Shown: piece after piece, positions 1 through 7,781 of the stretch
Layout: every line of letters begins with the position of its first letter
Position numbering within the stretch: position 1 is the stretch's first letter
Source of the DNA: Roseiarcus sp963820095
Lineage (GTDB): Bacteria > Pseudomonadota > Alphaproteobacteria > Rhizobiales > Beijerinckiaceae
Length of the DNA: 64,000 bases
Assembly: GCA_963820095.1 (NCBI GenBank)
Contig: CAWFZA010000023.1
Location: 124,001 to 188,000 of the forward strand
Direction: 5' to 3'
Made by a program: the position numbers and the translations under genes
The notes under the pieces: generated by a model
Told to the model about the DNA's origin: nothing
Seen by the model: only the letters and a program-made list of their open reading frames with translations
Databases searched by the model: none

Positions 1-949
1 CCGCGGCAACCCGCGGATGGCTGCGCAGAAACTCCGCCAATGTGCGCGCGCCCTCGGCGGCGGCGGTCATTCTGAGCTTCAGCGTTTCGAGCGAGCGCAT
101 CAGCATCCAGCCGGTGTTGGGATCGCACATCGTGCCGAGAATCGTGCGCATGCCGCGGATCGGCTCGAGCGCCGCGCTCGTTCCCGAGCATCCGCCGGCG
201 ATCAGATCGGAATGGCCGCCGACATATTTGGTCAGCGAGGTCACGACCAGATCGGCGCCTTGCGCCATCGGCGTCTGGTACAGTGGGCCCAGCATCGTGT
301 TGTCGACAATCACCGCGGGGCGCTTTCCGTCCTCGCCCTTAAGCCCGTCGGCGAGCTGTCTGGCGCGGCCAATGTCGACGAGGCCGTTGGTCGGATTGGC
401 GGGCGTCTCGAGATAAAGCGCCGCGACCGGACCGATGGCGCGCGCCCGGTTCACCGCTTCCTCCATCGCCTCCGCGCCGCTCTCGGCCAGGAAGCCAATC
501 GGGGTCACGCCGAATTGCGGGAGGATCCGCTTCAGGAGAAAATCGGTCCCTCCATAAACCGGGCCCGAATGAACGATGACCGAGCCGGGTCGCGCATAAG
601 CCCAAAGGCTGGTCGAAATCGCCGCCATGCCGGAGGCGAACGTCAGGTTGGCCTCCGCCTCGTCCCAGATCGCCAGCCGGTCCTCCAGCATTTCGAGGTC
701 CGGATTGTTGATCCGGCTGTAGATGAGGCCCGGCTCCTCGTTCGGCCGCTTCTGACGCAGGCCATAGGCCAGTTCGAAGAATTCCTTCCCGTCCTGGGCG
801 GTGCGGAAGACGAAGGTCGAGGTGTGAAAGACGGGCGGCTTCAGCGACCGCTCGGAAAGGAACGGATCGTAGCCGTAGCCCATCATCAAGGTTTCCGGCG
901 CGAGCGGCCGATTGCCGAGGACCCTCTTGCGCCATCGTTGGTCGGCCAT
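1..949 (-). CDS. Cystathionine gamma-synthase/lyase family PLP enzyme (C-terminus off window)
   Basis: PLP-dependent enzyme of the trans-sulfuration (Cys/Met metabolism) family; 316 codons are visible and the C-terminus lies beyond the left edge. The frame is open from the ATG at 949. It reads through LKPPVFHTSTFVF, the cofactor-site stretch SGMAAISTSLWAYARPG, YLETPANPTNGLVDI, IVDNTMLGP and the Schiff-base region VVTSLTKYVGGHSDLIAG, whose Lys should bind PLP. These are hallmarks of the family. Which reaction it performs (gamma-synthase, gamma-lyase or methionine gamma-lyase) cannot be read from sequence. The gene stands alone in the window, with a TetR gene on the same strand upstream. Confidence 0.88.
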   Translation of the reverse strand, partial: MADQRWRKRVLGNRPLAPETLMMGYGYDPFLSERSLKPPVFHTSTFVFRTAQDGKEFFELAYGLRQKRPNEEPGLIYSRINNPDLEMLEDRLAIWDEAEANLTFASGMAAISTSLWAYARPGSVIVHSGPVYGGTDFLLKRILPQFGVTPIGFLAESGAEAMEEAVNRARAIGPVAALYLETPANPTNGLVDIGRARQLADGLKGEDGKRPAVIVDNTMLGPLYQTPMAQGADLVVTSLTKYVGGHSDLIAGGCSGTSAALEPIRGMRTILGTMCDPNTGWMLMRSLETLKLRMTAAAEGARTLAEFLRSHPRVAA

Positions 950-1073
950 GCGTTTCGCCTCCGGCGCCGCTGAACAGCGCAGCCTATCTTTTAAGACAGG
1001 ACTGACGGACTCGGAAACATCATGGGCGTGCAGCCGGAGCCTAAGTCCGGGCAGACGGGAAGACCAAGCGCGC

Positions 1074-1652
1074 CTATTCTCGGTCCCCGACGATCGCGCG
1101 ATACGTCTTGCTGATCAATTCATCGACCAGCTTCGGCGGCGGCTCGCGGCGCTGAAGGTGCGGCTTGACGGCGGCGATCGGGACTTCCGCCAGCACGAAG
1201 GTCGAGCGGCGCATCTCGGCGCGACCCGCGCGGCCGAACGCGCCGCGCGCGAACGTCCGCAAGCAGGCCTCGAAGCGCTCGGCCTGATCGGCCACGCCGC
1301 GCCTGAGCGCCGCCGGCCAAGGCCCATGAACGAAATCGTGGCGGCTATAGAGCATGAGCAGCCGCGCGTCCTCGACGCGCCGTCGCGCCCAGGCCGGCGT
1401 GTGCAGCGCGGCGCTTAGACCCTCGCCGGCCTCGATCGCGGCGACGAAGCCCTCCTGATAGGCGAGCACGGTCTTGAGCCAGATTTCGCCGAGGAGGGCG
1501 TCACGCGAGGCGAAGCGATAATAGAAAGAGCCCTTCGGCGCCCCGATCCGCTCGGCGACGGAATCGACAGTGACGGCCTGAGGCCCGCCCTCGGCAATGA
1601 GCCCACGCGCCGCATCGAGGAAGTCGGTTTGATCGAATCGCGCGTACCCCAT
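1074..1652 (-). CDS. TetR/AcrR family transcriptional regulator
   Basis: A 192-residue one-component repressor. The N-terminal DNA-binding domain (about residues 5-50) has the typical TetR pattern: a helix ending LIAEGGPQAVTVDSVAERIG, then APKGSFYYRFASRDALL, where the recognition helix and the conserved FYYRF/LL positions are visible. The C-terminal two-thirds is the variable ligand-binding and dimerisation part, with no recognisable ligand class. It ends about 125 bp upstream of the PLP-enzyme gene on the same strand and might regulate that gene or itself. The 70 bp upstream, before the palindromic repeat, presumably holds its promoter. Confidence 0.85.
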   Translation of the reverse strand: MGYARFDQTDFLDAARGLIAEGGPQAVTVDSVAERIGAPKGSFYYRFASRDALLGEIWLKTVLAYQEGFVAAIEAGEGLSAALHTPAWARRRVEDARLLMLYSRHDFVHGPWPAALRRGVADQAERFEACLRTFARGAFGRAGRAEMRRSTFVLAEVPIAAVKPHLQRREPPPKLVDELISKTYRAIVGDRE

Positions 1653-1726
1653 ATTTGTAGACTAATGCGTCTAGACTCTCAGGTCAATATGTGCTTTAAA
1701 TAGGGCTTAGTTGAACTAGGCGGCTA

Positions 1727-1818
1727 CCGTCATTGCGAGCGAAGCGAAGCAATCCAGGGAACGGAGGGCGCCTTTCCTCCTCTGGATTGCTTCGTCGCTT
1801 CCCTCCTCGCAGTGACGG
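1727..1818. repeat. Palindromic interspersed repeat (REP-like)
   Basis: Long imperfect inverted repeat. The left arm is ccgtcattgcgagcgaagcg followed by aagcaatccag. The right arm is ctggattgcttcgtcgcttc, then a short run, then cagtgacgg. The middle is G/C-rich. Arms of this type are well-known intergenic repeats in Rhizobiales genomes. It lies between the divergent TetR and PNPOx-like genes and could form a long hairpin in RNA. Confidence 0.75.
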
Positions 1819-1845
1819 TTCAGGGGCGAAACGGAGGATCTTCCG

Positions 1846-2358
1846 ATGCTGGAAACGAAGGCCAAACCCGACGCCACCGAAGTGAGCCGCCTCCTAGCCG
1901 GGGCGGCGAAGACGATGCGAAGCGCGCGCTATTGCTGGCTCGCGACCGCGGCCAACTCCGCGGCGCCCCGCGCACGGCCGATGGGGCGGGTCCTCAACGA
2001 CCCCGGCGAGGACGAGTGGAAGATCCGGTTCCTCACCGATCGCCGGTCGCACAAGGCGGCCGACATGCGGAGCGCGAGCGGGGTCACGATCCTCTTTCAG
2101 CACGAGCCGGATCTCGCCTATGTCGCGCTGACTGGGAGACCCGCTCTGCACGAGAACGAGGCCGAGACGCGCAGCCGTTGGAAGGCCCCCTACGACGCCT
2201 ATTTTCCGACCGAAACAGACCGGGCGAATGCGATCTTCGTCGAAGTCGAAGCCGACCGCATGGAGCTGTGGATCCGCGGGATCACGCCGGAACCGTTCGG
2301 CCTGCGAGCGACCGTGCTCGAGCGCGGCGCCGGGGGCTGGCGGTTGGTCAGCGGGTAG
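1846..2358 (+). CDS. Pyridoxamine 5'-phosphate oxidase-like FMN-binding split-barrel protein
   Basis: A 170-residue PNPOx-like (general stress protein 26 type) flavin-binding split barrel. It shows an N-terminal helix, then MRSARYCWLATAA, GRVLNDPGEDEWKIRFLTDR, RSHKAADMRSASGVTILFQ and AYVALTGRPALHEN, the usual strand order. The ATG at 1846 is preceded by a ggagg ribosome site. The family binds FMN, F420 or haem and the substrate here is unknown. It stands alone between the palindromic repeat and a transposase remnant. Confidence 0.8.
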   Translation: MLETKAKPDATEVSRLLAGAAKTMRSARYCWLATAANSAAPRARPMGRVLNDPGEDEWKIRFLTDRRSHKAADMRSASGVTILFQHEPDLAYVALTGRPALHENEAETRSRWKAPYDAYFPTETDRANAIFVEVEADRMELWIRGITPEPFGLRATVLERGAGGWRLVSG

Positions 2359-2444
2359 TTCGGGGTCCGGCCGTCTCAGGGCGGGCGCGCAAATTCTCAT
2401 GGCCGATTCCCTCCCGCCTCGGACCCAGCGTAGCGTTGAGCCTG

Positions 2445-2665
2445 GGCCCCTCTGGTGGTGCGGAAATCGTGCGAGCCGCGGTCGGTGTAGAGGCTCATCG
2501 GCAGGCCGGGCTCGGAAAAGACCTCGTTCAGCGCCCGGAAGGTCGAGGCCGCGCCCTCCTCCTCGGTGAGAAAGGCCGAGTCGATCGCCCCCGTCGCGTC
2601 ATCGAGCGTGACGATCAGCTCGAGCGCTTGGCCCTCGAGCCAGCCGTGGCGCGTGCCGTCCCCCG
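2445..2665 (-). pseudogene. Transposase remnant (ISNCY-like)
   Basis: About 73 residues read LEGQALELIVTLDDATGAID, SAFLTEEEGAASTFRALNEV, GLPMSLYTDRGSHDF. This resembles the catalytic core (DDE-type, with TLDDATG and YTDRGSH) of ISNCY-type transposases. There is no matching sequence on either side, so the N- and C-terminal parts are gone. It sits immediately downstream of the nitrile hydratase operon and is a decayed insertion-sequence scar. Confidence 0.75.
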
Positions 2666-2694
2666 CCTTCGCGGCGGCAGGCCGCCGGCGAAGC

Positions 2695-3048
2695 CTAATC
2701 CGGCTCCAGGCCCGCGGAAAGCTCGACCGGCTTCCCATGCGGGGTGCGCGCATAGGCGCGCTCCCATTGATGCTCGCGTTCGTCCAGCTCCGCGTGCGTG
2801 ACGTTGCCGGTTTCCGCAAGCACGCGCTCGAGCGCGGCGAGCGCGGCTCGGTAGTAGGTTTCGCGCTCGTCGGGCGCCGCTTTGAGCGCTTCGATCTCCG
2901 CCCCGAGCGTCTCCGCCCAGCGCGCGGGCGAGACCACGCCGCGGCTGACGAGAAGGTCGGCGATGGCGAGCGTCTGGGCCTGCCAGGGCTCGCCGAACGC
3001 CGGCTCGCCCTCTTTCGCCTTGAGGAAGCCGAGCTCAGGCAGGTTCAA
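2695..3048 (-). CDS. Nitrile hydratase accessory protein
   Basis: A small (117 residue) protein of the nitrile hydratase activator family, which helps insert the metal into the alpha subunit. Recognisable parts are FGEPWQAQTLAIADLLVSRG, WAETLGAEIEAL and YYRAALAALERVLAE, a mostly helical fold resembling the beta-subunit N-terminal domain. No ATG or GTG fits. The best start is the TTG at 3048, preceded by gggag at a good distance, so translation begins inside the last codons of the beta gene (14-base overlap). It is the third gene of the alpha-beta-accessory operon. Confidence 0.85.
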   Translation of the reverse strand: MNLPELGFLKAKEGEPAFGEPWQAQTLAIADLLVSRGVVSPARWAETLGAEIEALKAAPDERETYYRAALAALERVLAETGNVTHAELDEREHQWERAYARTPHGKPVELSAGLEPD

Positions 3049-3691
3049 GGTAACTCTCCCAGAGATCGACAAACACCTTGTCGCCGCTCCCCTTCTCTTC
3101 CGGCCAAAGGTCCGCCGAGGCAAAGCTCACCGTGTAGAGATGCTCGCCCCGCTTCTCGCCGCGCGCCGACGCATCGGCCAGGACGTGGCCGCCGTGATGG
3201 GCGTGGATCGCCCCCGCCCTCCCCCGCACATATTGAGGCAGACGCGTATGGCCGCTTCCGCCGCTGAGCCGGCATTTGACTCTCTCGCCCAGCGCGAAAC
3301 GCGGGGCGGCGTTGACGCTGAGGGTGAAACTTCGCGGGTCCTTTACCGAAGCGCGCGCCGCCTCCGGCGTTTGCGGCGGACGGCTCGGCTTGGGAGTGAA
3401 GGCTGCGGCGCCGCGCTTGACCTCGTCGAGCGTGAGATAGCCCTCGTCGATCAGCTGCACGGCGTGCGTCGTGAGCCATTGGTCGAAATAAGGCCGCGTC
3501 AGATAGTCGACAGGACCCGTGAGCTCCCGGCAATGGCGGAACCAGTCGATCGTCCAGCTCGTCGCCGCGGCTGCCGACTGCTTGATGCCGAAGGCGCGCA
3601 TCTCCCAGTCGGCATGGAACGGCTTGTCGTCGTCCTTGTCGAGGATCGGGCCGAAACCCTCGCGCCCGCCGAGGTCGTGGACGCCGTCCAT
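3035..3691 (-). CDS. nthB: Nitrile hydratase subunit beta
   Basis: A 218-residue beta subunit of nitrile hydratase, which hydrates nitriles to amides. It starts with the family-typical MDGVHDLGGREGFGPI, followed by FHADWEMRAFG, the RPYFDQWL segment and a C-terminal SH3-like domain (ALGERVKCR, TRLPQYVRGRAGAI, HLYTVSF, VFVDLWESYLEP). The ATG overlaps the alpha stop (TGATG), so translation is coupled. The partner subunit binds the metal; this one completes the active-site pocket. Confidence 0.95.
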   Translation of the reverse strand: MDGVHDLGGREGFGPILDKDDDKPFHADWEMRAFGIKQSAAAATSWTIDWFRHCRELTGPVDYLTRPYFDQWLTTHAVQLIDEGYLTLDEVKRGAAAFTPKPSRPPQTPEAARASVKDPRSFTLSVNAAPRFALGERVKCRLSGGSGHTRLPQYVRGRAGAIHAHHGGHVLADASARGEKRGEHLYTVSFASADLWPEEKGSGDKVFVDLWESYLEPA

Positions 3692-4338
3692 CAGGCATGT
3701 CCCCGCTTGGGCGAGAGATCGCGTTCCGTGCCGATCATCGAATTGCGCGTGACGAGCCCGGCGAGCGCGGCCTCGTCCCAATCTTCGGCGCCCTTTGGCC
3801 GCTCGGGCACAACCAGATACCGGCGCTCCGAGGTCGAATCCCAGACGCGGACTTGCGCTCCCCCGTCAAGCTCGACGCCAAACTCCTTGAGCACGCCCCG
3901 TGGATCGCGCACCGCGCGAGCGCGATATTCGTTCGACTTGTACCAGGAGGGCGAGAGACCGAGCAGCGAAAACGGATAGCAGGAGCAGAGCGTGCAGACG
4001 ACGAGGTTATGAACTCCAGGGGTGTTCTCGACCGCCTGGAGATGGCCGGTCGCATGGCCGGCGAAGCCAAGTTCGCCGATCGCCGCGGTTCCATCGGCCA
4101 GGAGCCGCGCCTTGAAGGCGGGATCGACCCAGGCGCGCGCGACGACGGCGGCCCCGCGCTTGGGTCCGATCTCGTCACGGTACATTTCGATCCAGGCGTC
4201 GACCGCGGCGGGATCGATGAGCCGCTTCTCGGCGAGCAGGCTTTCCAGCGCCTTCGTCCGCAGGGCCGGCTCGGAGGGAAGATGCGAATGCAGCTCCTCG
4301 TGGATATGGGAGATTGTCTTCGAGTCGAAGCTCGCCAT
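3691..4338 (-). CDS. nthA: Nitrile hydratase subunit alpha (cobalt type)
   Basis: A 215-residue alpha subunit carrying the metal centre of nitrile hydratase. The claw motif VCTLCSCY is at residues 114-121: Cys115, Cys118, Ser119 and Cys120 are the metal ligands, and the second and third Cys are normally oxidised. Thr in CTLCSC and Tyr after it indicate a non-corrin cobalt rather than iron enzyme. The chosen ATG at 4338 has an aaggagagg ribosome site; the open frame extends further upstream but without family similarity. It is first in the operon. Cytosolic; confers growth on or detoxification of nitriles. Confidence 0.95.
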   Translation of the reverse strand: MASFDSKTISHIHEELHSHLPSEPALRTKALESLLAEKRLIDPAAVDAWIEMYRDEIGPKRGAAVVARAWVDPAFKARLLADGTAAIGELGFAGHATGHLQAVENTPGVHNLVVCTLCSCYPFSLLGLSPSWYKSNEYRARAVRDPRGVLKEFGVELDGGAQVRVWDSTSERRYLVVPERPKGAEDWDEAALAGLVTRNSMIGTERDLSPKRGHA

Positions 4339-4489
4339 CGCGCCTCTCCTTGGCCGGCGAGACAGCGTACCACGCGATGGGCCGCAGTAAAGGCGGGGCG
4401 ACCCTCCATCCGTCCGAGACAAGGAAAGGATGAGGACGATTTACTCCCTTAACGGACCTTCACTTTCCGCCAGTGAGAGAAGGGAAGCC

Positions 4490-5539
4490 TCACGCGCTTT
4501 TGAGCAGCGCGAGAACGCCCGCCTCCTCCGGCGTCAGACCCGCGAAGCCGGTCGGTCGGCCCTCCGGCGCCGCCTCAAGGATAAGCCCGCCTCCAATATA
4601 CGCGTTCGCGATTGCCGGATGGATGTAGGACTTGCGGCAGACCGCCGCCGTGTTCCCCAGGGCGGCCGCCACTTTCTTGACCGCAGCGCTCATCACGCGC
4701 TTGGCCTGCGTGGCGCTCGTGAAGGAATCGGAGACCGAAAGAAACCTGGCCATCAGCACCGTGCCGGCCCAGGTGCGAAAATCCTTGGCGGTGACGTCGC
4801 CGCCGGCGATCTCTCTGAGATAAGCGTTGACGTCGCCCGACGAGACGGCCCGCAGTTCCTTCTCCTCATCGAAATATTGGAGGAGATCCTGCCCGGGCAG
4901 CTCCTGGCAGGCGCGAATGATGCGCGCCACGCGCCGATCCCGCATCGCGAGCGACCATTGCTTGCCGCTCTTGCCGGTGAAGTGGAAACGAACTTGCGCG
5001 CCTTCGACCGCGACATGCTCGCTCTTGAGCGTGGTGAGACCATAGCTTTGATTGGTCCGTGCGTATTCGTCGTTGCCGACGCGGATCAGGGTCCTCTCCA
5101 ACAGATGCACCACCGTCCCCAGAACCTTCTCGCGCGGGAGCCCACGCAAGCTCATGTGATCGGCGACCGTCGCCCGGATCCTGGGCAGCGCCGCGGCGAA
5201 CTCGAACAGGTGCTCGTATTTCGATTGCTCGCGAGCCTCGCGATATTCCGCGTGATACTTGTATTGCTTGCGCCCTTTCACATCGCGGCCCGTCGCCTGA
5301 ATGTGCCCGTCAGCCGCTGCGCAGATCCAGACGTCGGTCCATGCGGGCGGGATCACGAGGGAGCGAATGCGCTTGAGCGTATCCGCGTTGGCAACTCGCC
5401 TGCCTTTCGCGTCGAGATAGACAAAGCCCTTGCCCGCCCGCCGGCGCCGGATGGCCGGCCCGCTGTCGCACACATAGCGCAGGCCGGCGGGGACCGGCAT
5501 GGCGAAATCGACGGAAATTTGGATCTCGGATTCCAGCAT
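4490..5539 (-). CDS. DNA topoisomerase IB (poxvirus-like)
   Basis: A 349-residue type IB topoisomerase that relaxes DNA through a 3'-phosphotyrosine. An N-terminal domain (GLRYVCDSGPAIRRRRAGKG, IPPAWTDVWI, GRDVKGRKQYKYH) is followed by the catalytic domain. The catalytic set is visible: Arg153 (ERTLIRVGN), Lys190 (FHFTGKSGKQW), Arg255 (KDFRTWAGT) and nucleophile Tyr305 (CRKSYIHP). The length is normal for bacterial members. It appears monocistronic. Met14 is an alternative start. Confidence 0.93.
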   Translation of the reverse strand: MLESEIQISVDFAMPVPAGLRYVCDSGPAIRRRRAGKGFVYLDAKGRRVANADTLKRIRSLVIPPAWTDVWICAAADGHIQATGRDVKGRKQYKYHAEYREAREQSKYEHLFEFAAALPRIRATVADHMSLRGLPREKVLGTVVHLLERTLIRVGNDEYARTNQSYGLTTLKSEHVAVEGAQVRFHFTGKSGKQWSLAMRDRRVARIIRACQELPGQDLLQYFDEEKELRAVSSGDVNAYLREIAGGDVTAKDFRTWAGTVLMARFLSVSDSFTSATQAKRVMSAAVKKVAAALGNTAAVCRKSYIHPAIANAYIGGGLILEAAPEGRPTGFAGLTPEEAGVLALLKSA

Positions 5540-5866
5540 GGGCGCCCCGATTTCTCACGGAACGCTGGATGTGCCCCGTCTGTTCCGCCGAACAACTCAC
5601 GCGAGCGAACGGACCCGAGCGTCGCGGCGTCGACCGAAGCAAAGCGATGATGGACCGAGTGAGGGCGGCCCCTCCTCTGTTCGAAATCCCGGACGGACAT
5701 GATATCGATGGCCTCGCACGCCTGATTTGCCCAAATTCGCCAACACGACGCGGGGCAATTCGCGGACGTGGGATGAGTTCACATGTCCCACGCCAGCGTC
5801 GACCGTGTGTCGTTCCGCTCGGACCGCGCGCGGCCATGCGCTTTGTCGCAGGATAGGGAGCAACGC
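5540..5866. other. Intergenic region, no feature recognised
   Basis: This 327-bp gap between the divergent topoisomerase IB and aldo/keto reductase genes shows no protein-like frame with family similarity, no convincing tRNA and no terminator. It must contain both promoters. A gttcgaaatcc stretch near 5678 looks like a T-loop but has no surrounding cloverleaf. Confidence 0.5.
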
Positions 5867-6898
5867 ATGGACTATAATCGTCTCGGTCATTCCGGCCTGC
5901 GCGTGCCGGCGCTGAGCTTCGGCACGGCCACTTTTGGCGGCGGCAACGACTTCTTCAAGGCTTGGGGATCGACCGACGTCGCCGGGGCCTCCCGACTGAT
6001 CGACCTATGCCTCGATCACGGCGTGAACCTGTTCGACACCGCCGACGGTTACTCTGCCGGCCTCGCCGAGCGGATTCTGGGCGAGGCAATCAAAGGCAAG
6101 CGCAACCGCGTGCTCATTTCGACCAAGGCGACATTCCCGACGGGCGACGGTCCGAACGATTATGGCTCATCGCGCCAGCATCTTTTGGAGGCGATCGAGG
6201 GCTCGCTCAAGCGGCTCGGAATCGAGACGATCGACCTCTTCCAACTGCACGGCCAGGATTACAACACCCCGGTGGAGGAGACGCTCTCCACTCTCGATCA
6301 GCTCGTGCGCACGGGCAAGGTCCGTTACATCGGGTGCTCGAATTTCACCGGCTGGCACCTGATGAAGTCGCTCGCCGCGTCGGACCGTTACGGTTACGCC
6401 CGCTACGTCGCGCACCAGGCCTATTATTCGCTGCTCAATCGCGACTATGAATGGGAGCTCATGCCGCTCGGCCGCGATCAAGGCGTCGGAGCTCTTGTCT
6501 GGAGCCCGCTTGGCTGGGGCAAGCTCACCGGCAAAATCCGGCGCGGACAGCCGCCGCAGCCTGGCACGCGCGCGCAAACGATTCCCGAAACCGGGCCGCG
6601 CTACGACGAGGAGCGCCTGTTCAAGATTGTCGACGCGCTTGACGCTCTTGCCAAGGAGACGGGCAAGACGGTTCCCCAGATTGCGCTCAACTGGCTCCTC
6701 CGCCGCCCGACGGTCGCGAGCCTCATCATCGGCGCGCGCAATGAGGAGCAGTTGCGCGAGAACCTCGGCGCCATCGGCTGGAAACTCACGCCCGAGCAGG
6801 TGGCGAAGCTCGACGCGGCGAGTGACGTCGAGCCGGCCTATCCGGTCTGGCATCAGCGCGGCTTTCCGATGCTCAACGAGAGGGCGGCGCAGAGCTGA
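5867..6898 (+). CDS. Aldo/keto reductase
   Basis: A 343-residue NADPH-dependent oxidoreductase with a TIM barrel. The catalytic tetrad is visible as Asp57 and Tyr62 (NLFDTADGYSAG), Lys87 (ISTKATF) and His128 (LFQLHGQD). The phosphate-binding region near the C-terminus reads LIIGARNEEQLRENLGA, the usual NADPH clamp. The ATG at 5867 has an agggag ribosome site; an upstream ATG in the same frame at 5783 lacks family similarity. The substrate is unknown. Confidence 0.92.
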   Translation: MDYNRLGHSGLRVPALSFGTATFGGGNDFFKAWGSTDVAGASRLIDLCLDHGVNLFDTADGYSAGLAERILGEAIKGKRNRVLISTKATFPTGDGPNDYGSSRQHLLEAIEGSLKRLGIETIDLFQLHGQDYNTPVEETLSTLDQLVRTGKVRYIGCSNFTGWHLMKSLAASDRYGYARYVAHQAYYSLLNRDYEWELMPLGRDQGVGALVWSPLGWGKLTGKIRRGQPPQPGTRAQTIPETGPRYDEERLFKIVDALDALAKETGKTVPQIALNWLLRRPTVASLIIGARNEEQLRENLGAIGWKLTPEQVAKLDAASDVEPAYPVWHQRGFPMLNERAAQS

Positions 6899-6995
6899 GG
6901 ACGGGAAGGAGCGCCGTCTACGAACATTGCCCGGATCGCGATGCTCCTTGTAAGAAATACGCGAGTTACGTACGGCTGTCGTAGAAGGGAAACGC

Positions 6996-7781
6996 ATGCC
7001 TAGACTTAGCGGGACAGTCGTCAAAGTCGTACCTGCGAAGGATGGGGGGTTTGGTCGTATTGTCGGTCGCTCGCTGACGACGCTGCGCGAGCTTTCTGGT
7101 CTGAGTTAAACTGATCTAGCGGCGCGCTTGGCGGTCAACCAAGCCGTCGTGTCCAAGATCGAGAGTCGAGGTGACGTACGAATATCTTTGTTGAAGAACT
7201 ATGTCGAAGCGCTAGGAGCCACTCTCCGCATCGAAGCCGCATTCGCGGCCGAGCCAAAGGCCTGCGTCGAAGGCGCGTTCGATTTCGACTTCAGCGACGA
7301 CGCGCAACTAACATTTCCCATCTTCGGGGACGACATTTTCCCTCCGAAACAAGATGTGGTGTTAAGCGTTCGGCCTCAGTACTCCAGCAAAATTTTGGAG
7401 GGTAAAAAAACCGTCGAATTACGCCGCCGCTTTCCCGTCTCGGCTCCGCGCGGCACAGTCGCTTACATTTACTCCACATCACCAATACGTGCTATCGTCG
7501 GGTGCACCGAGATCGAGAATGTAATTAAACTCCCCGTCATAGAACTCTGGAAGAGGTTTCGTAAGTCAGCTCATATTACCAGGGCCGATTTCGATAACTA
7601 CTTTGCGGGGATAAACGATGGATTTGCACTAAAGATAGCTAACCCGCGCTCTTTTTCCCGCCCCATCAATCTTGCAGAATTACGAAACCGGTTTGGATTT
7701 GAACCGCCTCAATCATTCCTTTACGCGACACCCCTTCTTCGCACGGCCCTCAAAGATGAGTACTCAAACGTATCTAATTGA
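6996..7781 (+). pseudogene. XRE-HTH + ASCH-domain protein, interrupted by an in-frame TAA
   Basis: The ATG at 6996 (ribosome site gaaggga) opens a 261-codon frame broken once by TAA at 7107-7109. Across it the frame reads LRELSGLS-stop-TDLAARLAVNQAVVSKIESR, an XRE helix-turn-helix in which the stop replaces a residue that is almost always Gln (CAA to TAA). Residues from about 120 on form an ASCH/PUA-like domain: VVLSVRPQYSSKILEGKKTV, ELRRRFP, GTVAYIYSTSP, AIVGCTEIENV. Without read-through, only a product from the TTG at 7128 (217 aa, half an HTH) could be made. The 3' end overlaps the next gene by 26 bp, so the two form one transcriptional unit. Codon use is more A/T-rich than the flanks. It could be a sequencing error, a dead antitoxin, or a gene translated from an internal start. 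Confidence 0.75.

Noticed and set aside
5678..5700. tRNA-like T-loop gttcgaaatcc
   Set aside because: No acceptor, D or anticodon arm can be paired around it; the loop length is wrong.
5597..5890. 97-codon minus-strand frame upstream of the aldo/keto reductase
   Set aside because: It runs into the reductase coding region, has no similarity and looks like a shadow.
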